Below, piece after piece: positions 7,393 to 10,123 of a stretch of DNA of 10,123 nt; positions within the stretch are counted from its first letter, which is position 1, and each line of letters starts with the position of its first letter. Made by a program: the position numbers and the translations under genes. The notes beneath the pieces were generated by a model. That model worked only from the letters and a program-made list of their open reading frames with translations, made no database searches and was not told the origin of the DNA. Source of the DNA: CAIWXH01 sp964555675 (GTDB lineage: Bacteria; Chloroflexota; Chloroflexia; Chloroflexales; Chloroflexaceae); contig CAZKTU010000237.1 in assembly GCA_964555675.1 (NCBI GenBank), forward strand, positions 1-10,123, read 5' to 3'.

Positions 7393-7418
7393 GCGTGATC
7401 ACGCCGATGTTGTAGAAT
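7393..7418 (+). promoter_or_regulatory. 12-bp perfect palindrome upstream of a -10-like box, candidate operator/promoter for GH172-GH2
   Basis: GCGTGATCACGC (7393-7404) is a perfect 12-bp palindrome, 8 nt before TAGAAT (7413-7418, 5/6 to the -10 consensus). Its position over the expected spacer/-35 region fits a repressor or activator site. No -35 consensus is visible, and the leader to the start at 7530 would be ~105 nt, so the promoter call is weak. Confidence 0.35.
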
Positions 7419-7529
7419 GGCCCAACCTTGCCCATCACCATTGCGCGCGGCCGAACGCCGACCAGCCTCGGTAGAGCAGGGGTGTGCCAGGCACTGAGGC
7501 CTGGCCGGGCTCGCGAAAGGGGCATAGCA

Positions 7530-8615
7530 GTGACAGCGTTCAACGGACTCGGGATGCACCTCGGCAATCTCTGGCGCCTCTCGTCGGCGCAGACCCGCTC
7601 GATCAGCCCCGAGAACTTCAGCGGGGAGAAGGGTCAGGGCGGCCTCGCCGTCGACGGCACCGGGGCCCACGCGGCGCGCGACCTGGGGCGGGGCTGGAAG
7701 CTCTCGCCCTCCATCAGGATCGAGTCGGGCGAGACGCGGACGCTGGCCGAGATCGAGGGCCCGGGCGCGATCCAGCACATCTGGATGACCCCCACCGGCA
7801 CCTGGCGCTCGAGCATCCTGCGCATCTACTGGGACGACCAGGAGCACCCCTCGGTCGAGTGCCCGGTCGGCGACTTCTTCGCCTGCGGCTGGGGCAAGTA
7901 CGCCCAGGTCTCGTCGCTGGCCGTCTGTGTCAACCCCGGCAGCGCCTTCAACTGCTACTGGGAGATGCCGTTCCACCGGCGCTGCCGGATCACCCTCACC
8001 AATCGGGCCGATGAGCCGATGGTGCTCTACTACCAGATCACCTACGCCCTCACCGCAGTGCCCGCCGACGCCGCCCTGTTCCACGCCCAGTTTCGCCGCG
8101 TCAACCCGCTGCCGTACAAAGAAGTCTACACCCTCCTCGAGGGGGTGCGCGGCCAGGGCCACTACGTGGGCACGTATATGGCCTGGGGCGTGAATAATAG
8201 CGGCTGGTGGGGCGAGGGCGAGATCAAGTTCTACCTCGACGGCGACCAGGAGGGCGCGACCATCTGCGGCACCGGCACCGAGGACTACTTCTGCGGCTCC
8301 TACAACTTCGACCTGGGCAAGGAGCAGGGCGGCTACCGCGAGTTCACCACACCCTACGCAGGTCTGCCCCAGGTGCTCCGCCCCGACGGGACCTACCAGT
8401 CCCAGACGCGCTTCGGCATGTACCGCTGGCATATCGCCGACCCGATCCGCTTCCAGAGCGATCTGCGCGTGACGATCCAGGCCCTCGGCTGGCGCAGCGG
8501 GGGCCGCTACCTGCCGCTCCAGGATGATATCGCCTCGGTGGCCTACTGGTACCAGGCCCTGCCCAGCGCGCCCCTCGCGCCCCTCCCCGATCGGGACTAC
8601 CTCGAGATCATCTAG
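7530..8615 (+). CDS. GH172 (DUF2961) glycoside hydrolase
   Basis: A 361-residue enzyme of the DUF2961 family, now glycoside hydrolase family 172. Characterised members act on alpha-D-fructofuranosidic or alpha-D-arabinofuranosidic linkages. The N-terminus FNGLGMHLGNLW, then TRSISPENFSGEKGQGG, EGPGAIQHIWMT, and the tandem WWGEGEIKFYLDGD and GTGTEDYFCGSYNF blocks are diagnostic. E229 (GEGE) and E251 (GTGTED) are the likely catalytic pair by comparison with the Bifidobacterium enzyme, whose two glutamates are about 21 residues apart; here the spacing is 22. There is no signal peptide, so it is probably cytoplasmic and acts on imported oligosaccharides. The start is taken as GTG at 7530, preceded by AAAGGGG (7516-7522) with 7-nt spacing, because homologues begin just before FNGLG. 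A TTG at 7428 adds 34 residues unlike the family; an ATG at 7554 would cut the motif. It is followed 13 nt later by the GH2 gene. Confidence 0.88.
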   Translation: MTAFNGLGMHLGNLWRLSSAQTRSISPENFSGEKGQGGLAVDGTGAHAARDLGRGWKLSPSIRIESGETRTLAEIEGPGAIQHIWMTPTGTWRSSILRIYWDDQEHPSVECPVGDFFACGWGKYAQVSSLAVCVNPGSAFNCYWEMPFHRRCRITLTNRADEPMVLYYQITYALTAVPADAALFHAQFRRVNPLPYKEVYTLLEGVRGQGHYVGTYMAWGVNNSGWWGEGEIKFYLDGDQEGATICGTGTEDYFCGSYNFDLGKEQGGYREFTTPYAGLPQVLRPDGTYQSQTRFGMYRWHIADPIRFQSDLRVTIQALGWRSGGRYLPLQDDIASVAYWYQALPSAPLAPLPDRDYLEII

Positions 8616-8628
8616 CGGAGACGCCCCG

Positions 8629-10123
8629 ATGCTTGACGACACGATGCTGCCGCTGCTCAGCCTGGCCGGCACGCCCACCTGGCAGCTGCCCCAGCTCACC
8701 AGCCTTAACACTCTGCCCCCGCGCGCCACCCTGACCCCGTATCCCACGCCCGAGGCGGCCCGCACCCTCCCCCGCGAGGCCTCGCCCTGGTTCCACCCGC
8801 TCGACGGGGTCTGGGAGTTCCAGCTGCTGACCCGGCCCGAGGAGGCCACCCCCGAGCGCATCGCCGCAGGGGCATGGGCGCCGATCGCCGTGCCCGGGGT
8901 CTGGACGATGCAGGGCTTCGGCCAGCCCCACTACACGAATGTGGTGATGCCCTTCGCCGAGTCGCCCCCCGCCGTGCCCGCCGCCAACCCGACCGGGGTC
9001 TACCGGCGCAGCTTCACGACGCCCGCGGGCTGGCAGAGCCGGCGCACGGTGCTGCACGTGGGCGGCTGCGACGGGGCGCTCTACCTCTACCTCAACGGCC
9101 AGCCCGTGGGCCTGAGCAAAGACGCGCGCACGCCCGCCGAGTTCGACGTGAGCCCCCTGCTGCGCCACGATGGGCCGAACGAGCTGCTGGCGGTGGTCCT
9201 CCAGTGGTCCGACGCCAGCTTTATCGAGGACCAGGACCACTGGTGGCACGGCGGGATCAGCCGCGAGGTCTTCCTCTACAGCACCGGCGCGCCGTATCTG
9301 CAGGATGTGTTCGCCCGCGGCGAGCTCGACGACGGGCTGCGCGACGGCGTGCTGCGCCTGACCTGCAGGGTCGGCGCCCTCGGCGCGGTAGAGGGCTGCA
9401 GCGTCGCGGCCCAGCTCTTCGACCCGGCCGGGGCGCCCGTCTTCGCCGAGCCGCTGCGGGCCGCGTGCACACCGCGGGAGTATCTCGGGCCGGACGACGC
9501 CGGCCGGCGCACCGATGTGCAGCTCGCGGCCCCCGTGCCCGCGCCGCTGCGCTGGTCGGCCGAGACGCCCGAGCTGTACACCCTCGTCGTCACCCTGACC
9601 ACACCAAGCGGTGCCGAGAGCACGCGCTGCGCCGTGGGCTTCCGCCGCGTGGAGCTGCGCGAAGGCCTGCTGCTGGTCAATGGCGCGCCGGTGCTGTTCA
9701 AGGGCGTGAATCTGCACGACCACGACGAGCAGACCGGCAGGACGGTGAGCCGCGAGCTGGTCGAGCGCGATATCAGGCTGATCAAGCAGCACAACCTGAA
9801 CGCGATCCGCACCGCGCACTACCCCAAGGACCCGCACTTCTACGACCTGTGCGACCGCTACGGGATCTATGTCATCGACGAGGCCAACCTCGAGGCCCAC
9901 GCCTTCTACCACGAGCTCTGCCGCGACCCGCGCTACACCGCCGCCTTCGTGGCCCGCGTGCAAGCCATGGTCGAGCGCGACAAGAACCACCCCTGCGTGA
10001 TCGCCTGGTCGCTCGGCAACGAGAGCGGCTATGGCCCCAATCACGACGCCGCCGCCGGCTATGTCCGCGGCGCCGACCCCTCGCGCCCGCTGCACTACGA
10101 GGGCGCGATCGGCGGCCCGCCCC
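8629..10123 (+). CDS. GH2 family beta-galactosidase-like glycosidase (LacZ type), 3' end outside the window
   Basis: The first 498 residues of a large glycoside hydrolase family 2 enzyme. The order is a sugar-binding jelly-roll (about 55-215, with VPGVWTMQGFGQPHYTN), an Ig-like domain (about 220-335), then the TIM barrel from FKGVNLHDHDEQTG (H363). Both GH2 signatures fit: NAIRTAHYPKDPHFYDL from 391, and DKNHPCVIAWSLGNE ending in the acid/base Glu465 (compare Glu461 of E. coli LacZ). DEANLEAH holds E422 and H424, matching LacZ magnesium ligands. The nucleophile (Glu537 in E. coli) lies beyond the right edge, so about half of a LacZ-sized protein is missing. No signal peptide is evident. GGAG (8617-8620) lies 8 nt before the ATG, and the GH172 stop is 13 nt upstream, so the two are surely one transcript. 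Beta-galactosidase is the best guess; other GH2 specificities are possible. Confidence 0.92.
   Translation, partial: MLDDTMLPLLSLAGTPTWQLPQLTSLNTLPPRATLTPYPTPEAARTLPREASPWFHPLDGVWEFQLLTRPEEATPERIAAGAWAPIAVPGVWTMQGFGQPHYTNVVMPFAESPPAVPAANPTGVYRRSFTTPAGWQSRRTVLHVGGCDGALYLYLNGQPVGLSKDARTPAEFDVSPLLRHDGPNELLAVVLQWSDASFIEDQDHWWHGGISREVFLYSTGAPYLQDVFARGELDDGLRDGVLRLTCRVGALGAVEGCSVAAQLFDPAGAPVFAEPLRAACTPREYLGPDDAGRRTDVQLAAPVPAPLRWSAETPELYTLVVTLTTPSGAESTRCAVGFRRVELREGLLLVNGAPVLFKGVNLHDHDEQTGRTVSRELVERDIRLIKQHNLNAIRTAHYPKDPHFYDLCDRYGIYVIDEANLEAHAFYHELCRDPRYTAAFVARVQAMVERDKNHPCVIAWSLGNESGYGPNHDAAAGYVRGADPSRPLHYEGAIGGPP

Larger units (their letters stand above)
7228..7529. other. 302-bp divergent intergenic control region
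   Basis: No gene is supported here. It separates the minus-strand dienelactone-hydrolase unit from the plus-strand GH172-GH2 unit, so both promoters should lie inside. -10-like hexamers TAGAAT occur on the minus strand at 7331-7326 and on the plus strand at 7413-7418, neither with a convincing -35. Two palindromes (7244-7265 and 7393-7404) and a looser GTCCACC/GGTGGAC stem (7274-7301) are the other structures seen. Confidence 0.6.

Noticed and set aside
7428..7529. Upstream TTG start (7428) for the GH172 gene
   Set aside because: The extra 34 residues are Arg/Gly/Pro-rich and unlike family N-termini; the GTG at 7530 has a good ribosome site and opens right before the conserved FNGLG.
7329..10095. 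Two long minus-strand open frames opposite the GH172 and GH2 genes
   Set aside because: Both are shadows of GC-biased codon use. They have no motifs and overlap genes with diagnostic active-site signatures.

Overview
The window is GC-rich bacterial DNA with strongly GC-biased third codon positions. It carries seven complete genes and two genes cut by the window edges. Codon use, gene content (a D-aminoacylase of the sub-type lacking the usual Cys ligand, a DUF2961/GH172 enzyme, a DUF6295-like small protein) and an intergenic element built on CACGAAG suggest a high-GC Chloroflexota member. That assignment is an inference from resemblance, not a demonstrated placement. A 100-N run marks a draft, probably metagenomic, scaffold.

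Layout. (1) Minus strand, 1-2452: a cytoplasmic beta-lactamase-fold serine hydrolase (1658-2452) is followed by an almost complete N-acyl-D-amino-acid deacylase (1-1598). The second gene has its own near-consensus promoter overlapping the stop codon of the first. (2) A 176-bp divergent control region (2453-2628) has a -10 box inside a perfect inverted repeat on the plus side and an extended -10 on the minus side. (3) Plus strand, 2629-5851: a tight three-gene operon of an amidohydrolase-2 family TIM-barrel enzyme, a two-domain SIS sugar-phosphate isomerase/deaminase/deglycase and a PfkB-family sugar kinase. The N gap between the second and third genes is flanked on both sides by the same 55 bp and is almost certainly an unmerged contig overlap. 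(4) 5852-6150, between convergent genes: a ~154-bp palindromic element whose arms are three inverted 9-bp CACGAAG-type units around an inner hairpin. (5) Minus strand, 6151-7227: a dienelactone-hydrolase family enzyme with a Cys-Asp-His triad and a downstream 94-aa DUF6295-like protein. (6) A 302-bp divergent region, 7228-7529, contains two palindromes that could be operators. (7) Plus strand, 7530 to the right edge: a GH172 (DUF2961) glycosidase followed after 13 nt by a LacZ-type GH2 enzyme cut before its nucleophile.

Taken together this is a catabolic island. GH172 and GH2 would release monosaccharides from a plant or microbial glycan. The SIS/PfkB pair would process a phosphorylated sugar, perhaps an amino sugar or a fructosamine. 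The D-aminoacylase and serine hydrolase would act on N-acylated or D-amino-acid-containing compounds. The functional links between these units are inferred only from neighbourhood. No RNA genes, CRISPR arrays or transposase genes were seen.
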